64,000 nucleotides of DNA from Candidatus Haliotispira prima (GCA_029867005.1 CP123443.1:992001-1056000), one strand, 5' to 3'. Positions 19,466 through 28,822 are shown, counted from the first letter of the stretch. Program-made: numbers and translations. The notes: generated by a model from the letters alone, not told the origin.

Positions 19466-20941
19466 ATGGGGCACGATGGCTATCCGTTGGCTTTATTGCG
19501 GCAGGTTTTCGTTTTGGCCGTTTGCGTTCGAAATCGGGAACAACAGCCTGAAATGGACAAATTGCAGCGGAATGAGTTGTGCGCTCTAATAGACAGTGCC
19601 GGCTGGCAGACTTGTTGTGAGTTGCAGTTTACTCTAAAAAAAATACAACCCGGATGCTTACTTGGCACCGGGCAAATCGAAAAAATTATTGAACATATTG
19701 CCCTCGCAGAAGAGGATATCCAAGAGTCTTGTGACTTAGCGGATGCCTTGGATTTTGTGGTGGTTGACTATGAGTTGAGCCCGACCCAATTATTTAACTT
19801 GGAAAAGAGTCTCAAGAAGCCGGTAATTGACCGCAAGGCTTTAATTTTGGTGCTGTTTGAGCAGCGGGCACAAACGAGTGAGGCCCGCCTGCAAGTGCAT
19901 CTGGCGCGTTTGTACTACGAAAAACCTCGGTTAAAACGGGCTTGGACACACTTGTCGCGTCAGCGTGGCGGACGGTACGGAACCAGAGGAGAGGGCGAGA
20001 CTCAAATCGAAATTGACGGTCGCCTGATCGATGGGCAGATCCGCAAGCTGGAAGCCCGGATTACTTCGGTGCAAAAGCAGCGCAAGCAGCAGCGCAAGCG
20101 GGGTGCTCACTTGCCGCATATCGCTTTAGTTGGCTACACGAATGCGGGAAAATCAGCCTTGATGCAGGCTCTCTGCCGGCAGGATGCCAACGTGGCCGAC
20201 CGTCTGTTTGCCACGTTAGACCCGAAAAACCGCAAATTGTCGTTGCCCACCGGAGAAGAGCTGATTATTACAGATACAGTGGGTTTTGTACGGAATCTGC
20301 CTCACGAGTTGATCAATGCTTTCCGCGCTACTTTGGAAGAAACGGTGTTGGCGGATTTGCAGTTGCTGGTCTTGGATGTCGGCGATGACGAGTGGCGGGA
20401 GAAGTTGGCCACGGTTCATCAGGTATTGCGAGAGCTGGAGGTCGATGAGAAGGCCCAGATCCTTTTATTGAATAAGATGGATTTGCTCAGTGAAGAGCGG
20501 CATCGGGAGATGCAGGCTCTTTTTCCCCAAGCGTTGTTCGTTTCGGCAAAGGAGCAGCTGGGGTTGGAGGCTTTGTTTGCCAAGCTTAGCGAGCGTCTGG
20601 CAGAATTGGAAGAAGAACATTCGGAGCCCTATTCTTTAGAGGTTCCCCATGAAGAGGGAGCTTTGAGGGCTTGGCTGTTTCGGCAGAAAGTGGTTTCGGC
20701 AGAATTGGACATAACGGATAGCGGACAGGTCTTTCACATACGGCTTTCCGGCGAGGATTTGCGGTGTCTGGGCGAGAAGTTCCCTCGGTTTTTTTCCCAA
20801 TTGGAGCCTTTAAATTTAGAGTCTTTAAATTTAGAGCCCTTGGATTCAGAATCCTTGAATTCAGAACTCCTGAATTCAGAACTCCTGAATTCAGAACCGC
20901 TGAACTCGGTAGCTCTGAATCCGGAGCACCTGAATCCATAG
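19466..20941 (+). CDS. hflX: Ribosome-associated GTPase HflX with repeat tail
   Basis: About 491 residues from the ATG at 19466; the frame is open upstream but the added sequence does not look like HflX. The N-terminal HflX domain contains LGTGQIEKI and RGGRYGTRGEGETQIEIDGR. The GTPase core has G1 GYTNAGKS (near residue 222), switch DTVGF and NKMD. HflX splits stalled ribosomes. The last 44 residues (20807-20938) are nine pentapeptides of the form xLNxE, encoded by 15-bp near-repeats, and are not part of the family. The stop lies 3 bases before pgeF, which begins the hflX-pgeF-prmC run. Confidence 0.9.
   Translation: MGHDGYPLALLRQVFVLAVCVRNREQQPEMDKLQRNELCALIDSAGWQTCCELQFTLKKIQPGCLLGTGQIEKIIEHIALAEEDIQESCDLADALDFVVVDYELSPTQLFNLEKSLKKPVIDRKALILVLFEQRAQTSEARLQVHLARLYYEKPRLKRAWTHLSRQRGGRYGTRGEGETQIEIDGRLIDGQIRKLEARITSVQKQRKQQRKRGAHLPHIALVGYTNAGKSALMQALCRQDANVADRLFATLDPKNRKLSLPTGEELIITDTVGFVRNLPHELINAFRATLEETVLADLQLLVLDVGDDEWREKLATVHQVLRELEVDEKAQILLLNKMDLLSEERHREMQALFPQALFVSAKEQLGLEALFAKLSERLAELEEEHSEPYSLEVPHEEGALRAWLFRQKVVSAELDITDSGQVFHIRLSGEDLRCLGEKFPRFFSQLEPLNLESLNLEPLDSESLNSELLNSELLNSEPLNSVALNPEHLNP
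20807..20938 (+). repeat. 15-bp tandem repeats in hflX 3' end
   Basis: Nine degenerate 15-bp units encode pentapeptides such as SLNSE, LLNSE and PLNLE. Central units are nearly identical, and the unit length is a multiple of three, so gain or loss keeps the frame. Confidence 0.85.
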
Positions 20942-20944
20942 ATT

Positions 20945-21988
20945 ATGGCTGTTACAAGGGAAATGGAAGAACGCTCGCAGCATACCAGGATTTCATGGGA
21001 GTCTCTGTTTGGCTTTCGGGGAGGACAGACCGGAAAACGGACAACATGTTCTGTCTGGCCTTTCGTTGTTGATGCTCACTGCCCGGATACCGGTTTTGCC
21101 GCCTTCAGTGTGGCCACAGCACCGGCGGAGGCTGTGCTGCAAACTTTTCGGGAACGGGGAATCCCATTTCATTTGTTGCACCAGGTGCACGGCTGTGATT
21201 ATGTAGAATTGGATATGCGTCACAGCGCGGTGCCCGTCTCCACTCTTGATACTACAATTGGCACAGAGCTTGGTGCCCCGAGAGAAGCGGATGCCTGGCT
21301 ATGGTTGGGTGATTCGCCCGGCGGCCAAGTGTCGTCATCCGGAAAGACTAGTACGGGGGAAGGGCCGTTTGCGCAGGCTTTCGGAGTGTATACCGCCGAT
21401 TGTATACCTGCGTTGCTGAGCGTCCGAGACCCGGAATCCGGGTTGTTTTGCGGTGCCTTGATGCATTTGGGGCGGAAGGGGATTGAATCCGGTCTGTTGC
21501 GCAAATGTGGTGAAGCTTTGTCTGAGCACTTTTCCAAGCATTTGGGCCGCAGTGCCGGCCTGAAGACCGAACTTTTTTTGGGGCCAGGGATTGGGCCTTG
21601 TTGCTATGAAATTCCGACTGCGATGGCGGAAAATTTTTGCCGCAATGCGGTGGTCAGTTTGGCATGTTCGGGGAGGCACCCGGAAGCGCAAAAACGTGTG
21701 AGCCACCGGATGCTGGACTTGGGCCGGTCCATTCGGGAACAGGCTCTTGCCTTGCCGCCCGTTTTGGGGCTGCTTCCCGAAAACATCCGGGCAGAAGAAT
21801 TTTGCACGAGTTGCCAAGCTCCAAAATATTGGGGTACCGGCCCGGAGCGTGATGCTCCGGAAAAACGGGACAGAGAACGGAGTGAGGCAGGCCGGGAACG
21901 GGTCTGCTATTCTTATAGGCAAGGGCATCGGAGAGAACGCATGTACACAGTCATTGTCTTTAGAACAGAAACTTTGAGCGTACGGTGA
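20945..21988 (+). CDS. pgeF: Laccase-domain protein PgeF/YfiH (purine nucleoside phosphorylase or cell-wall editing hydrolase)
   Basis: 347 residues, longer than the usual ~240-260. Family metal-site motifs are present: QVHG (HQVHGCDYVE), the ADCIP block (TADCIPALL) and the C-terminal CYSYR. The usual HAGWRG block reads HLGRKG, and PGIGPCCYEI follows. Members have been described as purine nucleoside phosphorylases and, in E. coli, as an editor that removes misincorporated residues from peptidoglycan precursors. The start is 3 bases after hflX and the end overlaps prmC by 4 bases, so it is translationally coupled. Extra length comes from insertions in the N-terminal half. Confidence 0.82.
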   Translation: MAVTREMEERSQHTRISWESLFGFRGGQTGKRTTCSVWPFVVDAHCPDTGFAAFSVATAPAEAVLQTFRERGIPFHLLHQVHGCDYVELDMRHSAVPVSTLDTTIGTELGAPREADAWLWLGDSPGGQVSSSGKTSTGEGPFAQAFGVYTADCIPALLSVRDPESGLFCGALMHLGRKGIESGLLRKCGEALSEHFSKHLGRSAGLKTELFLGPGIGPCCYEIPTAMAENFCRNAVVSLACSGRHPEAQKRVSHRMLDLGRSIREQALALPPVLGLLPENIRAEEFCTSCQAPKYWGTGPERDAPEKRDRERSEAGRERVCYSYRQGHRRERMYTVIVFRTETLSVR

Positions 21989-22977
21989 CGTATGCTGAAT
22001 TGCTGAGCCGGCACGGCACGGTTGGGCCCTATTTTGTGTTGTTGCGTTTGTTGGCTTTTTGTCGTAATGCCGGTGAAGAGGGGCAGAGTGGAGACTTTGC
22101 GGCACGTTTGCGCCGCTATAAGGGCATTGATGCAACTGCGGCCCGGTTGCTGGGGAAAATGACGGAGGAAGTGCCGGCAGGATTGGCGGAGGCTTTTAGC
22201 CAAACGCTGGCACTTTTTCGGGAAGCTGTGCCGCTGCCGTACATCTGGGGTATGGAAGATTTTTCAGACTACAGTTTTGCGGTTGGGCCGGGTGTGCTGA
22301 TTCCGCGTGAAGACAGTGAAATACTGTTAGAACAAGGGCTTGCGTTTTGCCGGAGCCTGTCGTACGAATCTGCCGGTCAGGCAGAGGTACTGGAATTGTG
22401 TTGCGGCACGGGATGCATCAGCATCAGTTTATATTTGAAGCTGTGTGCGGAGGGCGCAAGTCCGAAAATCCGGGCCGGCGATATTTCAGAACTGGCCTTG
22501 CAATACGCAGAACAAAACTGGGCCTACTGGTTGGCCGAAGAACGGGGTGACAGGGGGGAAGAGTCTCCTTTTTATCTGTGTCAGAGTGACTTATTCCAAA
22601 ATCCGGAATTGCAGCATCGTTATGATCTCATTTTGGCAAACCCGCCGTATTTGAGTGAGCGGGAGTGTCTCAGGCGCAGTGACTGGAAGGAGCCTATTTT
22701 AGCTTTGAAAGCCGGCTCGGATGGATTGGCGATTCTGCGCCGGATTATTTGTCAGGCTCACAGGTTTCTGAAGCTTGATGGTGCTTTACTGTTGGAGGCT
22801 GCTCCGTGGCAGATGCATGAGCTGCAACATCTGCTGGAGAAGGAGGGCTACCGAAATGTCGCGGTATACCGCGACATTTCGGGATTGGAACGGGTAATCA
22901 GTGGATACCATGGTGATGAGGGGCATCATGACCCTCACGGCACTCACGGGCCAGAGCTTCTTCGACCAGCTGATTAA
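21985..22977 (+). CDS. prmC: Release factor glutamine methyltransferase
   Basis: 330 residues. SAM-dependent enzyme that methylates the Gln of the GGQ motif in release factors. The SAM motif ELCCGTGCISISL and catalytic NPPY (LILANPPYLSERE, near residue 219) are clear, as is the family PREDSEILLE block. The start is probably GTG at 21985, overlapping the pgeF stop (GTGA); ATG at 21992 is out of this frame. Its 3' end overlaps the convergent murD gene by 80 bases and contains a 32-bp perfect palindrome. Confidence 0.9.
   Translation: MTYAELLSRHGTVGPYFVLLRLLAFCRNAGEEGQSGDFAARLRRYKGIDATAARLLGKMTEEVPAGLAEAFSQTLALFREAVPLPYIWGMEDFSDYSFAVGPGVLIPREDSEILLEQGLAFCRSLSYESAGQAEVLELCCGTGCISISLYLKLCAEGASPKIRAGDISELALQYAEQNWAYWLAEERGDRGEESPFYLCQSDLFQNPELQHRYDLILANPPYLSERECLRRSDWKEPILALKAGSDGLAILRRIICQAHRFLKLDGALLLEAAPWQMHELQHLLEKEGYRNVAVYRDISGLERVISGYHGDEGHHDPHGTHGPELLRPAD
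22851..22882. repeat. 32-bp perfect palindrome inside prmC
   Basis: Two 16-base arms meet with no spacer. The sequence encodes a conserved part of PrmC (RNVAVYRDISG) and also lies 16 bases past the murD stop on the other strand, where its transcript could form the murD terminator stem. Confidence 0.7.
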
Positions 22978-24751
22978 ATTGGCGGCCTCGGTCAAATTCA
23001 TTTCGGAACATGCCAAATGAGGCGTAGCCCGGAGAGAGCAATAAGTAGAAATTGTGGATCTCGGGTTGTGGTCCAAGGTTGGTAACAGGCCCGATAACAG
23101 GGTCTGTTATCGGGGTGGAGGCCAAGGCCCGGGCTTTTTGTTCTGCGGCTTCAAATGCGGCCGACAAAGAGGGAAAACCTCTGTCGTCTTCTGCGCCGGA
23201 ATAGGGCAACCCAAGCCGGCGCAGGTGCTGAATCAGGGTTTTCGTGCCGCTGCCTTGCAGCAGAAAGAGGGAGACGCGCTGCCGGTCTTGCTGATATCGG
23301 TGCAGGGTTGCCAAGAGGTTCCCCGGGTCCAGTTCCTTGTCCGTGCCGCCGGCAATCAACAGGCAATGGCTGTTTTCGGCGTTGTCCCCCGTCAGACAGG
23401 CAGAAATGCCCGATGCTGCGGCATCGGGCATCGTGGCCGTGGTGTCGTTGACATAGTAGAGAGTACTCCGGCTGTTTACGTTCCGGCTGCCGCGCAGCTC
23501 CATGCGGAAGGGTACTCCGCCAAAATCACGCATCAGCTCTCCGTTGCGCCGGCAAAAGTCGTCAAGCTGCCGGCAAAGCCCTTGCTTCCGCAAAAAACGG
23601 TAGGCCATATACGAGGCGATACAGTAATTTTGGAAACTGTGCCGGCCCAAGACCGGAAAGTTTTTGCTGTTTAGGAAGACTTGCTCCTTTGTCTCTGCAT
23701 CTTTGACACAACAAGTTAGGCTGTGGTCTGTTGCGGGCCTCCAATAGAGGCCCTTGAGTCCTTTGGGCAGCATCGCTTGCGTTGCAAAGTAATGCAAGTT
23801 GTCGGATGCGGAGCCGGAATTGGCGGCAAAGTCGCGTGCGGCAAAATCCCCCCAGCATTGGGACCCCAAGTACATGGAGGTTGCCCCCGGAGTGCCGAGC
23901 AACAGTTCCCCTTGATTGCGTTCTTGATTGTCTCCCTGATTGTCACGGCTCATATTGTGAAAAATGTAGAATTTGTCGGCTACATAGTCGCGGAAATGCC
24001 GGTAACGGTCCTGATGGTCGTTCATGATATTGCTTAGGCAAGCCAAGTGTGGGCGGAAAAAGACCCGGCCCCGGTCTTTTTCTACTTTGCAAAGGTCGCC
24101 CAACTGCCAAGAGGACATTTCCAGTACCAAGGGGCTGCCGCCGTCAAGATCAAACTTGCGTTCTCCGGTATTTTGGCCTAGGATTTCTTCCAGGGCATAG
24201 GCCAAAGGCGACCGGCCAATATTGCCGCCGAGCATGATGCCGGCTCCGGTCGGATCATATTGTTGCAATATGTAGTGGAGGGCGTGGGAGATACTGGATT
24301 TGCCCTTGGTTCCGGTGACGGCCAACACGGGAACCTTCGGGTAGAACTCCAGAAACAGGGCTAAGTCTGTCGTCCAGTTTTGGGCTGCCTGTAGATAGGG
24401 GGAGTGATCGGGCACACCGGGGTTTTTGATTACCAAGTGGGCTTGGCGAAAATCTTCCAATTCGTGGCTACCCAAGCGAAAGTGCAGGCGTGCGGATGCA
24501 TCGGCATGTATGCCCGCGCCGTCTTTGCCCGAATGCTCGGAGTGGTGCGGGGGAATTGAGACAAGGCCGCCGGCAAAGTCGCGCAGGGCCGAGACGCTGT
24601 CAGTCAGCTTTTCCTCGCTATTCAGGTCGGTAACGAGGACTTCTGCTCCATGAGCCAAACAGAACTGAGCACTGAGCAGGCCTCCGCCGTTGACTCCGAG
24701 GCCCATAACAACAATGCGTTTGTTGCGAAATAATTGCTGCACGTTGTCCAC
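22898..24751 (-). CDS. murD: UDP-N-acetylmuramoylalanine--D-glutamate ligase, enlarged
   Basis: 617 residues, about 170 more than typical MurD. Cytoplasmic peptidoglycan precursor enzyme adding D-Glu to UDP-MurNAc-Ala. It has an N-terminal Rossmann domain (VVMGLGVNGGG), the Mur ligase P-loop VTGTKGKSS (near residue 145), SNIMNDHQDRY and, at the C-terminus, NDTTATMPDAA and LLSPGYASFGMFRNEFDRG. Extra residues lie mainly in the central domain between about 255 and 370 (an Asn/Gln-rich NQGDNQERNQ loop and more) and near 65-90. All core motifs are kept, so it is probably active. It converges with prmC. Confidence 0.88.
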   Translation of the reverse strand: MDNVQQLFRNKRIVVMGLGVNGGGLLSAQFCLAHGAEVLVTDLNSEEKLTDSVSALRDFAGGLVSIPPHHSEHSGKDGAGIHADASARLHFRLGSHELEDFRQAHLVIKNPGVPDHSPYLQAAQNWTTDLALFLEFYPKVPVLAVTGTKGKSSISHALHYILQQYDPTGAGIMLGGNIGRSPLAYALEEILGQNTGERKFDLDGGSPLVLEMSSWQLGDLCKVEKDRGRVFFRPHLACLSNIMNDHQDRYRHFRDYVADKFYIFHNMSRDNQGDNQERNQGELLLGTPGATSMYLGSQCWGDFAARDFAANSGSASDNLHYFATQAMLPKGLKGLYWRPATDHSLTCCVKDAETKEQVFLNSKNFPVLGRHSFQNYCIASYMAYRFLRKQGLCRQLDDFCRRNGELMRDFGGVPFRMELRGSRNVNSRSTLYYVNDTTATMPDAAASGISACLTGDNAENSHCLLIAGGTDKELDPGNLLATLHRYQQDRQRVSLFLLQGSGTKTLIQHLRRLGLPYSGAEDDRGFPSLSAAFEAAEQKARALASTPITDPVIGPVTNLGPQPEIHNFYLLLSPGYASFGMFRNEFDRGRQFNQLVEEALARECREGHDAPHHHGIH

Positions 24752-25203
24752 CTGTTTGTGAAGGATGATGAGAGAATGACGAGAGAATATCGGGAAACAA
24801 CATACCCGAGCCTCCGGGCTCGTCCAGTCGTCAAGTTTCGGGGTCTATTAGCCTAAAGAAACCGGCAAGGTTGCCAGAATGAAACTGTGGCTGATACACT
24901 CTTGCCACAAGTTTGGGATGGTGGAGGCATTAAACTTATTGCTCCATTATACCGTCCAAGCCATACAGGACAAGTCCCACAGCAAGACCGGGAACTAACT
25001 TTTATTATGAGTATGGCCCCCTTGCCAAGGTTCGACAGGCTCACCTACCTCTGAGTCTAATGGACCCAAATGATTTCTACTGCTGTAATTCCCCTCCTGC
25101 GGAGGGATGCCCTTCAGGGCGGGGTGCTCTAAGGCCCACTTGTCAAATATCCTGAACGAATATATAATAAGAAAAAATTACACAACTTTGGAGGAATTTT
25201 CTT
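24752..25203. other. Intergenic region with fragment of an array lipoprotein
   Basis: 452 bases. About 24915-25018 resembles the 3' part of the lipoprotein family (DGGGIKLIAP...GQVP...LTFI against DVGGGTIKPIG...RVGPGVSFYY), so a decayed copy once stood here. It is followed by the array intergenic module: a GGTTCGACAGGCTCACCT element (about 25029-25047), a GC-rich hairpin near 25088-25125 and the promoter of the first intact member. Confidence 0.5.
25140..25168 (+). promoter_or_regulatory. Array promoter, lipoprotein 1
   Basis: TTGTCA, 17 bases, TATAAT: the closest to sigma-70 consensus in the array. Confidence 0.85.
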
Positions 25204-26173
25204 ATGAAAAAACGTCAAAATGGACTGTTGACTGTTGGCCAAAAAAATAGTATAATATCCAATATCCAATATCCAATATCCAATATCCAATATCCATACC
25301 AAGACTAGAATATATATACAGCTATTTTATCTTTCTTTATGGCCCAATAAGCCGACACATTTCAAAACCTTACCGGTTTTTTCATTTTTCTGCTCTTTTT
25401 CCATTCTTCTCATTCATTTGGTTTTGTCCACCTGCGCGCCGATGACGGACGTGGACGCAGGCACTGAGACTAAATTGGGTGTCAGTGCCTCGACAACATT
25501 TGTGGGCGCAACCCAGGCACTGGTATCTTTGACACCAAAGAAAAGCGGCACAGCGGCTTTTCTTGCCGTTGCGGATACGGAAACTATCCCTTCGGTCACA
25601 GCTGCCGAAACTCTCTTGGCCTACCGGAAAATAGACTTTTCCGGTACTTCGGCGCAGATTATCCAGTTTGCCCTGAGCATCAGTGCCACACAAGATACGA
25701 CCGGTGGAGAAGTTTCGGGTGGTACCGGAGCGGTATTACAGCCGAGTACGGCCTATAAGATTGTGATGTACCACAGTGGCAGCAGCAGCACATTGCTGAC
25801 CTTTACGACTCTTGGCAAGATAGATGAAAAGTATACGTATGGTAATACGTATACTTTTGCTGTGTCGGCGTAGAATTTTCAGACAGAAACAGACGGAAAA
25901 TTTCAGGTGCCCTTTGTTTTTTCATGGTTGCAGACTTCCAGTCGAAATACTCAAATCTATAATATGGATGGAAATGGTAGGACAGAGGACACTATCGTAG
26001 CTTTCAATTTGAGTGGGTTTCTGGTTAATAATAGTACTTTGGTAAATGCTTTTGGAAATTCAGATCAGGGCGGGATGTTTTTACATACATCCCCCGGCAT
26101 TGTTGTTTGGGCTTATCAGACAAACCTAACAGATACTTCAGGGAACACACTCTTTATTATTTATAATTTATAA
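25204..26173 (+). pseudogene. Array lipoprotein 1, phase-OFF and interrupted by an amber codon
   Basis: GGAGGA lies 7 bases before the ATG at 25204. Sixteen codons (MKKRQNGLLTVGQKNSI) lead into six AATATCC units, after which the ATG frame stops at 25306. The lipoprotein frame is +1 relative to the ATG, is open from the tract onward, and encodes a hydrophobic stretch and a lipobox ending VLSTC (Cys codon 25433). Losing one unit, or gaining two, would join them. A TAG at 25871-25873 interrupts the mature part; the same frame continues to 26173 (IVAFNLSGFLVNNS...), giving the length of the intact relatives. Two lesions make this copy probably non-functional. The mature sequence is divergent from the main family. 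Confidence 0.7.
25254..25295 (+). repeat. AATATCC x6 tract, lipoprotein 1
   Basis: Six perfect 7-bp units, 50 bases after the A of the ATG. Confidence 0.95.
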
Positions 26174-26186
26174 CCAGGAAAAAAGT

Positions 26187-26232
26187 GTTGGAAAGTAAAG
26201 GCCTCTCTTTGGAGGGGCTTTTACTTTCCAAC
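26187..26232 (+). terminator. Long stem-loop after lipoprotein 1
   Basis: A 13-bp perfect outer stem (26187-26199 with 26220-26232) encloses an inner GCCTCTC/GAGGGGC stem with a TTTG loop. It starts 13 bases past the stop. Confidence 0.65.
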
Positions 26233-26253
26233 TGCTGCCGATCCGGGCCCCCC

Positions 26254-26282
26254 TTGCCCAATTTCCTAAGTGAATATACAAT
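26254..26282 (+). promoter_or_regulatory. Array promoter, lipoprotein 2
   Basis: TTGCCC, 17 bases, TACAAT. Confidence 0.8.
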
Positions 26283-26329
26283 AGGCAAAATCTAAAATAT
26301 CTTGTAAAATATCTTGGAGGAATTTTCTT

Positions 26330-27380
26330 ATGAAACGTCAAAATGGACTGTTGACTGTTGGCCAAAAAAATAGTATAATATCCAATATCCAATATCCAAT
26401 ATCCAATATCCAATATCTATACCAGTTCTAAAACATATATACAGCCATTTTATCTTTTTCTACGGCCTAATAAATCAAAACTTTCCAAAGCCTTTCTATT
26501 TTTCTGTTTTTTTTCCATTCTGCTTATTCATTTGGTTTTTATCGCCTGTGCACCGCTGTCCGACACGAAGGACTCGCCGCCGGCCAAACCCGCCGATATT
26601 ACCTTTTTCGTTACCGCCGTGGCCTCTTCTATACAATTAGAGGTGACCGGTGTTCCGGCTATTATCGATGCGGGGGCCGTTGTCCGCTTAGCGGCGGAAG
26701 CCACTCCCACTAAGACAGAAGCCCAAGCGAGCAGGGGATATGTCAATCTGAGCATAGAGGCGGGCAGCACCCGCAAATTCAGTATCAGCCAACACTATGG
26801 CAGTAATTTTGCGGATGGCGGCTTTACTCTGGCCGATGTCCTTGCCCCAAATACAAAATACAAATTGTACCTGTATATGCCTTTGGCTATTGACTTAGGC
26901 CAAACCGAAATTAAAGGCGGAGCGATTAAAGGGGATACAGTTGAAATTTCTTTCACTACTGCGAGTTTACCCGCTGCGGGAGAGGCCGTATGGAGCGAGA
27001 AGTTCGCAGCCAAAGAATATGTAGCCAGTCTAAATGAATACCATTTTATGGAAAATCAAACAGGTGTCATTGTGGCTTACTTTCAAAGTCCCTATATACC
27101 TTTTCTTCAGGAATTCTCCATTATAGACCCGGACCCGGGTGGGTCTAACCTACAGATAGGCCGTTACCATTCCAATTTGGCACCTGCTGTAACACCGATC
27201 GGCAATTTTTACTTTAATATGGAACTAATGACAGGATATCCATCTACGACAACGAGCCGCACGTTCTATATGATTACGGCAGACAACGGAACTTCTGTTC
27301 TTCGAGATCTACTACAAAATTCCGGTATTCCCGGCAGTGGACCTTCTCATGTCATTAATACTGCCATATCCCGCTACTAG
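26330..27380 (+). CDS. Array lipoprotein 2, phase-variable, OFF in this sequence
   Basis: GGAGGA precedes the ATG at 26330, whose frame reads MKRQNGLLTVGQKNSI, passes the repeat tract and stops at about 26426. The lipoprotein frame is +1 and is open from the tract. It encodes FFSILLIHLVFIAC (Cys codon 26547) followed by a ~278-residue mature part. The first TTG in that frame (26532) falls inside the signal core, so it is not a credible start. One unit fewer would give a continuous protein. The mature N-half resembles an Fn3-like beta domain (ending PNTKYKLYLYMP and EISFTTASLP); the C-half (EYVASLNEYHFMENQTG...) is a family domain I do not recognise. Function unknown; surface exposure is inferred from the lipobox. 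Confidence 0.75.
26377..26418 (+). repeat. AATATCC x5 plus one variant unit, lipoprotein 2
   Basis: Five perfect units (26377-26411), then AATATCT. The tract begins 47 bases after the A of the ATG. Confidence 0.95.
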
Positions 27381-27565
27381 TGTGGTAGTTTTGGGGGGGG
27401 CACTCGAACCCCTCTAAGGCCCCTCTTGCCAAGGTTCGACAGGCTCACCTACCATTCGAGAGGCTCACTCGGCCCCTTGGTTTAATGGACCCCAATAATT
27501 TCTACTATTGTCAGGTGGGTGAGGTATAGGTGGGTGAGGCACCCGAACCCCATCTAAGGCCCCCC

Positions 27566-27594
27566 TTGCCAAAACCCCTAAATGAACATACAAT
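27566..27594 (+). promoter_or_regulatory. Array promoter, lipoprotein 3
   Basis: TTGCCA, 17 bases, TACAAT. Confidence 0.8.
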
Positions 27595-27631
27595 CAATTC
27601 TGAATCCAAGCCAACTTAAAGGAGCACCCCC

Positions 27632-28776
27632 ATGAAAAGGCAAAGCAACATATTGACGGATATTGGTAAAAACAGTATAATATCCAATATCCAATATCCA
27701 ATATCCAATATCACACTACTTTAGAAAATAAGCAGTTATTTCTTTGTATATCAACTAGTTATAAGATTTTTTACCTATTTTTTTCCCGTCTCCGTTCCCG
27801 CCTTTTTGCCTTTCTTTTTCTCCCCATTTTTGGTGTAATCTTGCTCGCCTGTGCCCCGATTTCGGACGACAGTAAGAACCCGCCGGCACCCAAATACACT
27901 GCGGTGACTTTCCCTTACATAGGTGCCAATGAACTTACCTTTTCGATAACCAGTGAATTAGAGGGTGAAGTGGAGTTTACCTTTGGTATTTCTGCCGCTG
28001 CAACCACCAGGCTGCCGGCCCAATTGGGTAAAGGCTATATTAAGCGCACCCTGACAAAAGACGTGGCCAGAGAGATCTTTATGGCCCATTTGAACACCAT
28101 ACCCGACGACATAGGCACTCTCACCGCAGACCATTTGCTGAAAGAGAACACGACGTACTATCTCCATATTTACCGGGGCAGAGAATTAGCCGCACAAAAA
28201 TCTTTCACAACCGCCAAGTTTGCCACTCTGCCCACTTTGGAAAGAAGACAAGGGGCAAACAATATTGGCATTCATTCCCGGGATCAATATTTATCCTCCA
28301 ATGGGCAGCTCAGAGATAGCGAGGGAAATATTGTTGGCATACCGGGAACAAGCACAGAAAAAAGTTCCACCAAGAAGATAGAAGTAAAAGCAGAGGAGTA
28401 TTTGATACTTCCAATACGGGTGGCTTATCCTCTGTTTCCGGAGCCCTCACCTGTCGCCTCATCAGAGGAAGTGAATTTGTACTTAATTCAATCTAAGGCA
28501 CTTATTAATAATACTTTCGAGACAGTATTTACTTTCTTTCAGGAAGCTGAAGCTGGAGGTACAGATAACACCAAGACTGTTTTTTTAGAAAGGAAAACGA
28601 AATCGACTAATTTTGATGTATATTTTAGTGCTATCATAGCTATGTCACCCTCTGATCCGGTAACGAAAAGATATTTTTCCGGAGAGGGATTGGAAATGGA
28701 GTATAATATTGGATACAATGCCGCAAAGTACATTGGTACACAGAAGATACGAAACGTACAATTAATTACCCAATAA
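27632..28776 (+). CDS. Array lipoprotein 3, divergent member, phase-OFF
   Basis: Start region MKRQSNILTDIGKNSI with AAAGGAG upstream, then four units; the ATG frame ends at a TAG just after the tract. The lipoprotein frame is +2 relative to the ATG, so one added unit (or two lost) restores it. That frame is open across the whole gap and encodes a hydrophobic segment ending ILLAC (Cys codon 27850), then ~308 residues. The mature part differs from the main family (ELTFSITSELEGEVEF..., LKENTTYYLHIYRG) but keeps the same N-half layout and the ENTTYYLHIY strand. It is 30-50 residues longer. Function unknown. Confidence 0.72.
27679..27706 (+). repeat. AATATCC x4 tract, lipoprotein 3
   Basis: Four perfect units, then AATATCA; 47 bases after the A of the ATG. 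Confidence 0.95.
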
Positions 28777-28805
28777 TCTTCATTTTTCAGTACACAACTA
28801 TAGAT

Positions 28806-28822
28806 CCCCTCCTTCGGAGGGG
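28806..28822. terminator. CCCCTCC-TTC-GGAGGGG hairpin after lipoprotein 3
   Basis: A 7-bp GC stem with a TTC apex, about 30 bases past the stop. Near-identical hairpins follow other array genes (for example 30060-30076, 31341-31357, 31375-31391), with TTGG-apex variants near 48697, 50079, 51385, 52705 and 55910. The weak T-runs leave terminator function uncertain. Confidence 0.5.

Noticed and set aside
19317..19589. ORF of 90 codons overlapping the hflX start
   Set aside because: It overlaps hflX in another frame and has no ribosome site or known product.
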